From Bin55 sp009840545 (GTDB taxonomy: Bacteria; Pseudomonadota; Gammaproteobacteria; Pseudomonadales; Azotimanducaceae): DNA of 64,000 nucleotides. The notes below the pieces were generated by a model. That model worked only from the letters and a program-made list of their open reading frames with translations, ran no database searches and was not told the DNA's origin. The position numbers were made by a program, and so were the translations under genes. The DNA is taken from assembly GCA_965208815.1 (NCBI GenBank), contig OZ242357.1:2604001-2668000 (forward strand), in the 5' to 3' direction. Below are positions 7,849 to 16,988 of the stretch, one piece after another (the stretch's first letter is position 1; every line of letters begins with the position of its first letter).

Positions 7849-9161
7849 TGGACAAGCTCGAGTACTCTCATAGAAGGGACCGGCTCATGGCCGCAATCGG
7901 TCCCAATAGCGTCGCAATCGTTGCGGGAGCAAAAGAGCTACGACGCAATGGCGACACGCACTTTCCTTTTCGACAGGAAAGTGACTTCTTTTACCTAACC
8001 GGATTCGCTGAGCCCAACGCCGTTCTGGTCTTGGCACCCTGTGCGGAAAAAGCCGAAGCTACGATCTTCCTGAATCCAAAAGATCCCAGCGCCGAACAGT
8101 GGACGGGTATTCGCCTAGGAGTTGATGCCGCACCAGAACGATTGGGTATTGATCAAGCGTTTGACGTGGCCAGCATGGATGAAGAACTACCAAAGCTCAT
8201 CGAAGGACGGCGAGCACTACATGCGCTCTTTGGCTTTGATGGCGACTTTGATCAAAGGATTTTTTCTTGGATCAACAAAGTAAAGTCTCAGCGCCGCCCT
8301 CATCCTGGGGAATTCGTCAATCTCGCACAGTCGCTGCACGAGCTTCGAGTAATCAAGTCTCCCTTGGAGCAGGATCAGATGCAACGAGCCGCGGACATCA
8401 CCGCGAAAGCCCACATCCGAGCGATGACTTCATGTGAACCAGGTAAGAGCGAATGGAATCTCGAAGGAGAGCTACTTGCTGAGTTCATGACTAACGGTGC
8501 TCGATTTTCTGCCTATCCCAGTATCGTCGCGAGTGGCGAGAACGCGTGCATCATGCATTACATAGAAAACGATGCAACTCTCAACGACGGGGATCTCGTA
8601 CTCATCGATGCTGGGTGCGAACTCGATCATTACGCCTCCGATGTGACTCGAACATTCCCAGTTAACGGCAAGTTCTCGCCGGAGCAACACGACTTGTACC
8701 AATTGTGTCTAGAAGCCCAAAAAGCAGCGATCGCATCGGTGTCACCGGACAGAAGATTTAGCGATCCGCATGAAGCAGCCAGACGGGTACTAACCCAGGG
8801 ATTGATAGACCTCGACATCATCGATTGCGAATCGGTAGATGACGCAATCGAAGCAGGAAAGGAAAAGAAATTTCTCGTCCACCGCTGCTCTCACTGGCTG
8901 GGATTGGACGTTCACGACGTGGGAATGTTCGAAGACAACGGAAAGTCTCGCGTACTTGAACCGGGAATGGTTCTGACAGTCGAACCGGGCATTTACATTC
9001 CATCCAACGAGCAAATGCAAGAAGTGGCTTCCAAGTGGCGAGGAATAGGCGTTCGAATCGAAGACGATGTGTTAGTAACTGAAGACGGCAATCGTGTCCT
9101 ATCCGCGAAAGCACCAAAGGAACTTGGCGATATCGAGTCACTGATGGCTAATGGACTTTGA
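7848..9161 (+). CDS. pepP: Xaa-Pro aminopeptidase (aminopeptidase P)
   Basis: Dinuclear metallopeptidase (family M24B) that removes the N-terminal residue before a proline. The product has 437 residues. The N-terminal domain begins with the characteristic FPFRQESDFFYLTGF. The C-terminal pita-bread fold shows the metal ligands: IDAGCELDHYASDVTRTFP (two Asp), HWLGLDVHD (His), EPGIY (Glu) and RIEDDVLVT (Glu). It overlaps ygfB by one base and the following ubiH-like gene by 11 bases, so all three are translated from one message. Confidence 0.95.
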   Translation: MDKLEYSHRRDRLMAAIGPNSVAIVAGAKELRRNGDTHFPFRQESDFFYLTGFAEPNAVLVLAPCAEKAEATIFLNPKDPSAEQWTGIRLGVDAAPERLGIDQAFDVASMDEELPKLIEGRRALHALFGFDGDFDQRIFSWINKVKSQRRPHPGEFVNLAQSLHELRVIKSPLEQDQMQRAADITAKAHIRAMTSCEPGKSEWNLEGELLAEFMTNGARFSAYPSIVASGENACIMHYIENDATLNDGDLVLIDAGCELDHYASDVTRTFPVNGKFSPEQHDLYQLCLEAQKAAIASVSPDRRFSDPHEAARRVLTQGLIDLDIIDCESVDDAIEAGKEKKFLVHRCSHWLGLDVHDVGMFEDNGKSRVLEPGMVLTVEPGIYIPSNEQMQEVASKWRGIGVRIEDDVLVTEDGNRVLSAKAPKELGDIESLMANGL

Positions 9162-10314
9162 TGTCATCGTAAGTGGTGCAGGTTTGACAGGGTCCGCTAC
9201 CGCCTTGGCCTTGCACCAAAAGGGATTTCGCGTTGCTTTGATTAAAGCCTCCGATCCCGCAACATCGGAGGGACGATTTGGACATGACCTCCGTACGCTT
9301 GCAATCTCACCGGTAAACGTTAATTGGTTCAAGACTCTCGACTTCGAAGACTCCATCTTCCGTTATCCCGTCGAACGAATGCAAGTGTGGGAACACGACG
9401 GATCGGGTCTTGTCACATTCGACGCTCACACGGTCGGTCTCACAAGTCTGGCATCAATCTTTGAACACAGTCCGCTAATCGAGGCTTGTAGAACCAAGAT
9501 TCAGAAGGATGTCGAAGTGTTCGACCACACACAAATCGTCGAATTGGACAGCACAAATAAGTCCGTACAGCTGAGCAAAGGATTATCGATCAGCTGCAAG
9601 CTCCTTTGTATAGCCGAGGGCCCAAACAGTCGTACCCGAGAGATTGCTGGATCGGCTTGGGAATCACAAGAACTAGGTCACTCTGCATTGGTTACATTGG
9701 CAAGAACAGAACACGGACACAGGAATACAGCGTGGCAAAAATTTGGTGATGGAATACTTGCGTTTCTACCTTTCGAAGGCAATCTAGTCTCGGTTATTTG
9801 GAGCATGGACGATGCGCGATGTCAACAATTGCTCTCTTTCAAAGACGACGAGTTTGCAAAACTACTCACAGAAACAAGTGAACGCGTCTGCGGAAAAATA
9901 GTCGAAATCGACGAACGAAAGGCTTTTTCGCTCAAACAATCATTGGCAAGTACGTTCTGTCCCAAGTCCTGGGTAGTTGTCATTGGTGACGCTGCACATA
10001 CTTTGCACCCACTTTCGGGACAAGGCGTGAATCTGGGATTGGAAGACGCGAGAACTCTTGTCAATTACCTCGGAAACGAATCAATGGGATTCTTTAATCC
10101 TGCATCGCTCACAAGGTTTGCGCACAAACGACGGCTCAAAGCTCGGCAGATGCTTTTCGCCATGGCGTTCTTCTTGAACGCTTGGTCATGGAAGCGACCC
10201 GGTTTCCGTTGGGTTCGGAACGTAGGAATCAGAGCGTTTAACAGAGTGGGCTTCATCAAGCACCAAGTAATGCGTGAAGCCGTTGGATTCGGAGCACTAG
10301 GAAGCCTGGATTGA
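9151..10314 (+). CDS. UbiH/UbiF/COQ6-family FAD monooxygenase
   Basis: A 387-residue aromatic-ring hydroxylase of the ubiquinone biosynthesis family. It has the N-terminal dinucleotide fold (VIVSGAGLTGSATALAL), an adjacent RTLAIS motif and the FAD ribityl-binding motif GDAAHTLHPLSGQGVNLGLED near residue 275-295. Escherichia has two such genes here (ubiH and ubiI); this window has one, so either another copy lies elsewhere or this enzyme has a broader role. Which ring position it hydroxylates cannot be told from the sequence. The start overlaps pepP by 11 bases and the stop overlaps the gcvT start (TTGA). Confidence 0.85.
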   Translation: MDFDVIVSGAGLTGSATALALHQKGFRVALIKASDPATSEGRFGHDLRTLAISPVNVNWFKTLDFEDSIFRYPVERMQVWEHDGSGLVTFDAHTVGLTSLASIFEHSPLIEACRTKIQKDVEVFDHTQIVELDSTNKSVQLSKGLSISCKLLCIAEGPNSRTREIAGSAWESQELGHSALVTLARTEHGHRNTAWQKFGDGILAFLPFEGNLVSVIWSMDDARCQQLLSFKDDEFAKLLTETSERVCGKIVEIDERKAFSLKQSLASTFCPKSWVVVIGDAAHTLHPLSGQGVNLGLEDARTLVNYLGNESMGFFNPASLTRFAHKRRLKARQMLFAMAFFLNAWSWKRPGFRWVRNVGIRAFNRVGFIKHQVMREAVGFGALGSLD

Positions 10315-11384
10315 AGACACATCTTTACAGTAGCCATGTCGAGCTCGGCGCAAAGATGGTTGACTTTTTCGGATGGCAAATGCCGCTGCATTACGGCTCT
10401 CAAATTGAAGAACATCATTCAGTGCGCCAAGCAGCAGGAATGTTTGATGTCTCGCATATGCTTCCTGTCGACTTCAACGGTGAGGATAGCCAACGATTCC
10501 TTCAATTTATGTTGGCCAGTGATGTCGAAAAGAAATTGAATCAAAACGGGCGGGCGACTTATACCGTCATGCTCAACGAAAACGGTGGAATCATCGACGA
10601 CCTCATCGTGTATAGACTTGCTGACCAAACCTATCGTGCAATTTTCAATGCTGGTACAGCACAGGCAGATTTGGAATGGATTCAATCCAAGGCTGTTTCA
10701 CAGTTCAGTGTCGACATTTCTCCTAGGCATGACTTGAACATACTTGCAATACAAGGTCCCGACGCCCTGACAAAGTCATCCAATGTCTTCGGAACCACTT
10801 CCCCGGAGGAACTGAAACCTTTTCGATGCATTGAGTCTAATGGCTTTTTCGTAGGTAGAACTGGCTATACGGGCGAAGATGGCATTGAAGTTTTGTGCGG
10901 AACAGAGCAAGCTAAATTGCTCTGGGAATCATTGCACGATATGGGTGTTCGCCCTTGTGGATTGGGCGCGCGAGACACATTGCGACTGGAAGCTGGACTG
11001 AATCTCAATGGGCAAGATATGAATCCGGACATCTCTCCACTGGCAAGCGCATTGGGATGGGTAGTAGATTGGGACCCGGAGGAGAGACAGTTCATCGGTC
11101 GGCAAGCATTGACACAGGAGCGAACTCGAGGTCTCCGTCGGAGACTCACAGGTGTCGTTTTGAAAGGCGGAATTATGCGTTCCGGACAAGAGGTACTTAC
11201 TGATTCAGGAAGTGGTGTGATAACGAGTGGGTCGTATTCTCCCACTTTGGGCTACAGTGTTGCACTCGCTCGTGTCCCGGCTGCTGCGACGGGGACATGC
11301 AAAGTCGTCATCCGCAACCGAGAAATAGAAGGGCGGCTCGTTCGTCCACCATTCGTCAGGAAAGGAGAAAAAGTACACAAGTGA
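10311..11384 (+). CDS. gcvT: Glycine cleavage system T protein (aminomethyltransferase)
   Basis: Transfers the methylene group from the lipoyl-bound aminomethyl intermediate to tetrahydrofolate, releasing ammonia. The 357-residue product opens with the typical TKL-like segment and VDFFGWQMPLHY, then GMFDVSHM, and later RTGYTGEDGIEVL and CGLGARDTLRLEAGL, which line the folate site. The C-terminal barrel ends with the usual VRPPFVRKGEK. The start is TTG at 10311, overlapping the preceding stop. I see no room for a glycine riboswitch before gcvT because the genes overlap. Confidence 0.95.
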   Translation: MKTHLYSSHVELGAKMVDFFGWQMPLHYGSQIEEHHSVRQAAGMFDVSHMLPVDFNGEDSQRFLQFMLASDVEKKLNQNGRATYTVMLNENGGIIDDLIVYRLADQTYRAIFNAGTAQADLEWIQSKAVSQFSVDISPRHDLNILAIQGPDALTKSSNVFGTTSPEELKPFRCIESNGFFVGRTGYTGEDGIEVLCGTEQAKLLWESLHDMGVRPCGLGARDTLRLEAGLNLNGQDMNPDISPLASALGWVVDWDPEERQFIGRQALTQERTRGLRRRLTGVVLKGGIMRSGQEVLTDSGSGVITSGSYSPTLGYSVALARVPAAATGTCKVVIRNREIEGRLVRPPFVRKGEKVHK

Positions 11385-11779
11385 GTGATACACCGTCTGA
11401 GCTCAAATATACAAAGACCCATGAATGGGCGCGACTCGATGACGACACAGTCGTCGTTGGAATTTCCGACTATGCACAGGATGCACTTGGAGACGTCGTA
11501 TTTGTTGAATTGCCCGTTGTCGGTGACGACGTAAAAGAGGGAGAAGAAGTAGCTGTTGTGGAATCTGTCAAAGCCGCATCCGATATCTACTCTCCCATAA
11601 GCGGATCGATTAGTCAGGTAAACGAACTTCTGGATGAACAACCTGAACTCCTGAACTCCGATCCCTACGGCGAAGGTTGGATTTTCACCATAAGTCCCAC
11701 TGACTCAGATGACTATGAAGAACTACTGGACTCCAACGGTTATGACGAGTTTTGTAGTTCGGAAGAGCACGAAAACTAA
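11381..11779 (+). CDS. gcvH: Glycine cleavage system H protein
   Basis: Lipoyl carrier protein that shuttles the aminomethyl group between the P, T and L proteins. The 132-residue form begins at GTG 11381, which overlaps the gcvT stop (GTGA), has GGAG about 13 bases upstream, and gives the usual start with YTKTHEWARL. The lipoylated lysine is K64 in VVESVKAASDIYSP. A longer frame begins at 11297 inside gcvT but is basic and unlike the family. The C-terminus is longer and more acidic than usual (DSNGYDEFCSSEEHEN), a small lineage oddity. Confidence 0.94.
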   Translation: MSDTPSELKYTKTHEWARLDDDTVVVGISDYAQDALGDVVFVELPVVGDDVKEGEEVAVVESVKAASDIYSPISGSISQVNELLDEQPELLNSDPYGEGWIFTISPTDSDDYEELLDSNGYDEFCSSEEHEN

Positions 11780-11796
11780 GACCTAGTCTCCTCCTG

Positions 11797-13161
11797 ATGC
11801 CGTTCATTCCGCACACACGTGACGATGTCTCTGCAATGCTGCAAAGCATAGGAGTTTCAAACGTCGAAGAGCTCTTTTCTGAAATTCCAAGTTCGATAGA
11901 CCGGGCCGATCTCTCAGCAGTTCCACGTGGTGTCACCGAAATGGAAATGCTGCGCGTTCTCTCAGAGAGGGCAAAGAAGGACGAAGTGGGCCCTTGCTTT
12001 ATCGGAGCCGGGAGTTACGACCATCACATACCTGCAGCAGTGTGGGATCTTGCCAGCCGAGGTGAATTCCTGACTCCCTATACACCTTACCAGGCCGAGG
12101 CCAGTCAGGGAACTCTCCAAGTTCTCTACGAGTTTCAAACAATGATGTCGTCACTCACAGCGATGGACGTGGCCAATGCTTCCGTGTATGACGGCGGGTC
12201 CGGCTTGGCAGAGGCAATGCTCATGGCCGTGCGTTGCAACAGAAGAAACCAAAGCAAAAAGATCTTGATTTGTGGTGCAGTAAATCCGTTCTATATTCAA
12301 GCGGCCAACACACTGGTTCGCGGACAAGGAATTGAGTTAGTTCAGGGGGATCTGTCCAACGGTACCTATGCAATTGACTTAAGTGAAGGTGAAGAAGTAT
12401 GTGCCGTGGTCGTGCAACAACCAAATTTCTTTGGACTTCTTGAGGACGTTGACGAAATTTGCGATTGGGCGAGAACAAAGAACGCAATGGTCGTCGCGGT
12501 CGTGAATCCCATGACGCTAGCGGTTCTTAAACCTCCGGGGGAATGGGGCGCCGACGGTGCAGACATCTGTAGTGGCGACGGTCAGCCTTTGGGAGTTCCT
12601 ATGTCTTCCGGTGGTCCTTCGTTTGGATTCCTGTGCACGAAATTACAGCATGTACGTCAATTGCCTGGCCGTATCGTGGGTAGAACGACTGATCGCGCTG
12701 GATCTTTGGGTTACACGCTGACATTGCAAGCTCGAGAGCAACACATTCGCCGAGCGAAGGCAACATCCAACATCTGTACTAATCAAGGATTGCTCGTCAC
12801 TGCAGCAACGATTTACATGTCAATTGTGGGACTGAGAGGTCTAGGAAACGTGGCTTCTACGTGTCATTCAAACACTAAGTATCTAGTCGACAAACTTTGC
12901 AAGTCTGGTCTGGTAAAGAAGACTTTCGTCGAGCCCTTCTTCCATGAGTGCGCATTGGATCTTAGTTGCGATGCACAAATTGTGTGCGACATGCTACTCA
13001 GACAGGAAAAAATTCTCGCCGGCTACGCGCTTGGCAGGTCGTTTCCCGAGTTTCAATCCTCTCTATTGATCTGCGCGACAGAGCGTCGCACACAAGCTGA
13101 GATGGATCGATTCAGCGAAACCTTATTGAATGCATGCATGAGTCTTGCTCGTGGACAATAA
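11797..13161 (+). CDS. gcvPA: Glycine dehydrogenase (decarboxylating) subunit 1
   Basis: N-terminal half of the P protein of the glycine cleavage system, here a separate 454-residue subunit that pairs with GcvPB. Family features include the start MPFIPHTRDD, GAGSYDHHIPAAV, the run YTPYQAEASQGTLQVLYEFQ and DGGSGLAEAM, and the segment GDGQPLGVPMSSGGPSFG. The split P protein is usual in Firmicutes and archaea and known in some gammaproteobacteria; Escherichia and Pseudomonas have a single long chain. It follows gcvH by 17 bases and overlaps gcvPB by 17 bases. Confidence 0.94.
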   Translation: MPFIPHTRDDVSAMLQSIGVSNVEELFSEIPSSIDRADLSAVPRGVTEMEMLRVLSERAKKDEVGPCFIGAGSYDHHIPAAVWDLASRGEFLTPYTPYQAEASQGTLQVLYEFQTMMSSLTAMDVANASVYDGGSGLAEAMLMAVRCNRRNQSKKILICGAVNPFYIQAANTLVRGQGIELVQGDLSNGTYAIDLSEGEEVCAVVVQQPNFFGLLEDVDEICDWARTKNAMVVAVVNPMTLAVLKPPGEWGADGADICSGDGQPLGVPMSSGGPSFGFLCTKLQHVRQLPGRIVGRTTDRAGSLGYTLTLQAREQHIRRAKATSNICTNQGLLVTAATIYMSIVGLRGLGNVASTCHSNTKYLVDKLCKSGLVKKTFVEPFFHECALDLSCDAQIVCDMLLRQEKILAGYALGRSFPEFQSSLLICATERRTQAEMDRFSETLLNACMSLARGQ

Positions 13162-14632
13162 CCAGACCATCTTCGACATTTCTCGGCCCAACCGTTTCGC
13201 TGGAGCGCAAATTCCGGAAATGGGAAGTCTTTCCGACATTCCTTTGCACTTTTTGAGGGACTCTAGTCCGTGTCTTCCTGAAGTTTCAGAAATTCAGGCT
13301 ATCCGACACTACACCAATCTATCTCATCAAAACTTCGCAATCGATCGAAATTTCTATCCCTTGGGTTCATGCACGATGAAGTACAACCCTCGTGGAGCCC
13401 ACCGAGCAGCAAACCAGCCCGGATTTCTCAACAGGCATCCACTAACGTCGGTCGAGACAAGCCAAGGAGTATTGCAGTGCTTGTTTGAGTTGCAAGAGAT
13501 CTTGACAAATGTCACTGGCATGGATGCTGTGTCATTGGCCCCCATGGCGGGCGCTCAAGGAGAACTAGCCGGTCTGCTCATGATCCGTGCCTATCACGAG
13601 AGCCATGGTGAGGCACACAGAGACGAAATCATAGTGCCCACGGCCGCCCATGGAACTAATCCTGCAACGGCAACGATGTCTGGCTACAAGGTTGCTGAGA
13701 CTAAAGTAGGTGCGGATGGAGATGTAGACTTAGAGCACCTCAAGCAGGTGGTCGGACCGCAGACAGCCGGCATCATGCTCACGAACCCGTCAACTTGTGC
13801 CGTATTTGAACGACAAATAGTTGAAATCTCTCAGCTTGTTCACGGCGCCGGAGGACTTCTCTACTACGATGGCGCAAACCTCAATGCAATACTTGGAAAG
13901 GTTTGTCCTGGAGATATGGGTTTCGATGTGCTTCATCTGAATTTGCACAAGACTTTCGCCACGCCTCACGGTGGAGGAGGACCTGGGGCTGGTCCCGTCG
14001 CTGTGAATGGAAGATTGGTACCTTTTCTTCCTATCCCAATAGTTGGCCAGCGAAGCAACCAATTCGAGTGGTTTGGATCCGACGAGATTCCCAACTCGAT
14101 TGGAACGATGTCTGCGTTCATGGGCAATACCGGAATACTAATAAGGGCTCTGTCGTACGCCTTGATGCTGGGACGGGAAGGAATGATTCGGGTGGCAGAG
14201 TACGCGACACTCAATGCAAACTATCTGGCTAAAGAACTGGAAAGAGCTGGGTTTAAACTGGCCTATCCCGATCGCAAAGCAACGCACGAGTTCCTTATTA
14301 CATTGAGTGATGAAACTGCCAAATTCGGAATACGTGCAATGGATTTCGCAAAACGACTTCTCGACTTCGACATTCATGCGCCAACCACGTACTTTCCTTT
14401 ACTAGTTCCGGAGTGCTTTCTGATTGAACCAACCGAGACGGAGTCCAAAGAGCAGCTTGACGCATTTGTCCATGCCATGAGCACAATGCGCATGGAGGCG
14501 CAAACCAATCCGAGACAACTCTTGGATGCACCTCACCACCAATATCGAAAGAGATTGGATGAAGTCAAAGCCGCACGAGAGCTAGATTTGACCTGGCAAC
14601 CGAAATCGAAAAAAACTGCACAAACAAAATAG
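13145..14632 (+). CDS. gcvPB: Glycine dehydrogenase (decarboxylating) subunit 2
   Basis: PLP-dependent subunit that decarboxylates glycine and loads the aminomethyl group on GcvH. The 495-residue product carries RNFYPLGSCTMKYNPR near residue 70, and the PLP lysine K269 in HLNLHKTFATPHGGGGPGAGP. The start is uncertain by two codons: TTG at 13145 or GTG at 13151, both inside the end of gcvPA. It closes the operon. The dihydrolipoamide dehydrogenase (L protein) is not encoded in the window and is presumably shared with other complexes elsewhere. Confidence 0.94.
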   Translation: MLVDNNQTIFDISRPNRFAGAQIPEMGSLSDIPLHFLRDSSPCLPEVSEIQAIRHYTNLSHQNFAIDRNFYPLGSCTMKYNPRGAHRAANQPGFLNRHPLTSVETSQGVLQCLFELQEILTNVTGMDAVSLAPMAGAQGELAGLLMIRAYHESHGEAHRDEIIVPTAAHGTNPATATMSGYKVAETKVGADGDVDLEHLKQVVGPQTAGIMLTNPSTCAVFERQIVEISQLVHGAGGLLYYDGANLNAILGKVCPGDMGFDVLHLNLHKTFATPHGGGGPGAGPVAVNGRLVPFLPIPIVGQRSNQFEWFGSDEIPNSIGTMSAFMGNTGILIRALSYALMLGREGMIRVAEYATLNANYLAKELERAGFKLAYPDRKATHEFLITLSDETAKFGIRAMDFAKRLLDFDIHAPTTYFPLLVPECFLIEPTETESKEQLDAFVHAMSTMRMEAQTNPRQLLDAPHHQYRKRLDEVKAARELDLTWQPKSKKTAQTK

Positions 14633-14807
14633 CAGCCGTCTTGTAGCGCACACAGAGTTGTGTTCAACAGGCGTGCGTGACTCCGACACTTGGGAACCAC
14701 GTTTCCCTTCAGAGAATTGAAGCTCTCAATCTTGGAAACCTAGGAAACAGAAGCCATTTGAGTGACATTTGATCGCCATTGGACGAGTCACACAATCAAT
14801 CTTTAGA

Positions 14808-15749
14808 TCACTCTCCGCTAAAGATCTTTGTAAGCAACGCGCTTCGTGGACGGTAAGGACGTGTGCCGTTTAATATTGCGTTCATTCGTGTCTCGGCTTC
14901 CAGCCTGACATATCCCTCATCGTCCTCAGCTTCAGCGAGGATGTAGAAAACACCCGATTGAATGGCATCAAAGACCATCCCAGCGGCACGAGACGGAGGC
15001 ATACCATAGCGCTTGAATCGCTCGGCAACACGGTTGGCTGCAGGGTGAACCCGATTTGAGGAATCTCCCTCCACTCCGCCAAAACGGACTGGTCGGTTTC
15101 GCTCCGACGTGACAATATTAGTGGCGACTGCATTCGGACATAGGACATGTACCGATATGCGACCCAAAACCTCAGCGTGCACCGCTTCCATTAAAGCCAC
15201 ACAGGCATGCTTCGATACTCCATAAACTCCAGACGCCGCGCATAGTCCATCCTGAGAAGATGTAGCCATCACGGATCCGGGCGCATCCTGTTGCAGCATC
15301 TTGGGGACAAATTTCCTAAGACAAAAGACTGCGCCCATAAGGTTCACCCCAAGAACGAATTCCCAGTCGACGTCTCGTGCACCCAGTACGCTCCCACCAG
15401 CACCCACTCCCGCATTGCAACACAGCAGCGATATTGGCTTCCCGGAAAACTTGTCGTCAATTTGTTCCGAGAGACTGTCAACGTCCTCTGCTGAGGAAAC
15501 ATCCGTTCGTACCCCCAATAGTTGTACATCGTGCTCGTCCGCCTTGACGGACAATTCACCGATCACTCGCCCAATCGCGGACTCTTCAATGTCAGCAATG
15601 ACGCAGTGCAATCCATGTTCCAACGATTTCTCGATGAGAGCCAGTCCGATCCCCGAAGCACCTCCCGTAACAATGGCGACTCCACCCCGCAAGACTTCAA
15701 GATCAGGATGGGCATTGTTTGTGGCTGAAACGTGGTTGGAACCTTCCAT
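14808..15749 (-). CDS. Short-chain dehydrogenase/reductase
   Basis: A 313-residue classical SDR with an N-terminal Rossmann fold: VTGGASGIGLAL (cofactor loop), NAG motif in CCNAGVGAGG, and the catalytic Tyr-x3-Lys in VYGVSKHACV preceded by the Ser of ATSSQDG. An Asp follows the second strand (VIADIEES), which favours NAD(H). The roughly 50-residue C-terminal extension, after VHVLCPNAVATNIV, is longer than in FabG-type enzymes. A strong Shine-Dalgarno (GGAGG, 7 bases before ATG) fixes the start. Substrate unknown. It is divergent from the CmcJ/NvfI-like oxygenase gene, with 248 bases between. Confidence 0.85.
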   Translation of the reverse strand: MEGSNHVSATNNAHPDLEVLRGGVAIVTGGASGIGLALIEKSLEHGLHCVIADIEESAIGRVIGELSVKADEHDVQLLGVRTDVSSAEDVDSLSEQIDDKFSGKPISLLCCNAGVGAGGSVLGARDVDWEFVLGVNLMGAVFCLRKFVPKMLQQDAPGSVMATSSQDGLCAASGVYGVSKHACVALMEAVHAEVLGRISVHVLCPNAVATNIVTSERNRPVRFGGVEGDSSNRVHPAANRVAERFKRYGMPPSRAAGMVFDAIQSGVFYILAEAEDDEGYVRLEAETRMNAILNGTRPYRPRSALLTKIFSGE

Positions 15750-15997
15750 TGACTCCCTCCTTAGTCGATGAAATTCGAATGTATCCTAGCACTCGAGCTA
15801 TTTGCCTGTGGACGCGCAAGTGTCAGATGATGTTGTGCGATCTCTAGTTTGACACAATCTAAAGTCTACTGATGATGGATTCAGAATCACTTCACGATGA
15901 AGACCCGCAAATTCCTGTATGTGCGGCTCGTTCGTCCCAGAGTGATTAGCGATCTTAGGCTAAACTTAACTGTTCTCGAATGATGTAGCTACTTCAC

Positions 15998-16966
15998 ATG
16001 TCCGACACGCAATCAATGTCCATTGAAACCAATCTAAGCGGATACTTCCATTCAGATTACACGTCACGGCAAAAGACGATTATTGATGTAACGGGTCAAA
16101 AAACCACTGAGGGAGTTATTCCTCCGGTGCAATCCACCGTCCGCGACGCTCGAGAACTGCAAAGCACGGAAGATGACCTCAAAGCCGATTCTCAAAGCAG
16201 GTTTTTTGCCAAACATGGATTTGTGCTGCTAGCACACGAATCACAAGTAAAAAACTGGGACTCAGGAGCATTTGGACAGTCTGACACTATTCAAGCTGGA
16301 AACCGAGATGTTGGGCTACCGACCGGTGAAAACGAGATTGAAAAGTACTACATGCGAGAAGTTGAAGATCTCATTCGAACAGTTCTGCTTCCTGGGAGGA
16401 ATCTTTGGATCAACCAACCGAACATGGTCCTACGACGTGGAGCGAATACAGCACATCCGTATTACGGTTTCGGGGTTCACAACGACTATGGCGTAACGGC
16501 CGATGACTTTAAGTCCAACACCGAAGCCTTCGGTACGCCAGAACAGGCACAACAATGGCGGGAGCAGTACGAGAACGATGACGTAAGAGCTTTCATGATT
16601 ATTAACTTTTGGCGTCCTGTTCATATGTCGAGCCCGGTGGAACATATGCCTCTTGCGGTCTTGGACGCGCACTCAGTGGATCCTAGCGATCTCGTGTTAA
16701 GTGGTCTCGAGGGATTCACGCTTACAGGCAAGGTGTCTACTCAGCTCTCTCTCCGCCACAACATTACCCAAGCGTGGTACTACTATCCTCGCATGACTGT
16801 CAATGAAGTGATGGCCCTTAAGCTCTTTCATATAGACAAGGACAATTCGAACCTTCCGTTCGGTGCGTGTTACCACTCGGCGGTTGAAAATCCGCTAGCA
16901 CCTGAGGGAGCTGAAGAACGGCAAAGTTGCGAACACCGAGTCAGTGTGTTTGTCTTGAGAGACTAG
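15998..16966 (+). CDS. CmcJ/NvfI-family oxygenase-like protein
   Basis: A 322-residue protein that matches the CmcJ/NvfI family, first annotated as methyltransferases but including Fe(II)/2-oxoglutarate oxygenases in fungal and actinobacterial secondary metabolism. The family core is visible: GVHNDYG (H161-x-D163, putative metal ligands), INFWRPV (202-208), PLAVLDAHSVDPSDLV (218-233), a WYYYPRM motif near 260, and CYHSAVENP with the likely second metal His H293, followed by R314 for 2-oxoglutarate. Substrate is unknown. The upstream 248-base region must carry its promoter; a TTGACA with GATGAT 16 bases later (15849-15876) is a weak candidate. Housekeeping genes surround it, and no biosynthetic cluster is seen. 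Confidence 0.8.
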   Translation: MSDTQSMSIETNLSGYFHSDYTSRQKTIIDVTGQKTTEGVIPPVQSTVRDARELQSTEDDLKADSQSRFFAKHGFVLLAHESQVKNWDSGAFGQSDTIQAGNRDVGLPTGENEIEKYYMREVEDLIRTVLLPGRNLWINQPNMVLRRGANTAHPYYGFGVHNDYGVTADDFKSNTEAFGTPEQAQQWREQYENDDVRAFMIINFWRPVHMSSPVEHMPLAVLDAHSVDPSDLVLSGLEGFTLTGKVSTQLSLRHNITQAWYYYPRMTVNEVMALKLFHIDKDNSNLPFGACYHSAVENPLAPEGAEERQSCEHRVSVFVLRD

Positions 16967-16988
16967 TAGCCTCCCAGCGCGATTCGAT

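Noticed and set aside
11297..11380. Longer gcvH starting inside gcvT
   Set aside because: The extra 28 residues are basic and unlike GcvH; GTG 11381 overlaps the gcvT stop and gives the normal N-terminus.
14633..14807. Possible terminator GGGAA-CCACGT-TTCCC between gcvPB and the SDR gene
   Set aside because: Five-base stem with no T-tract on either strand; too weak to call.
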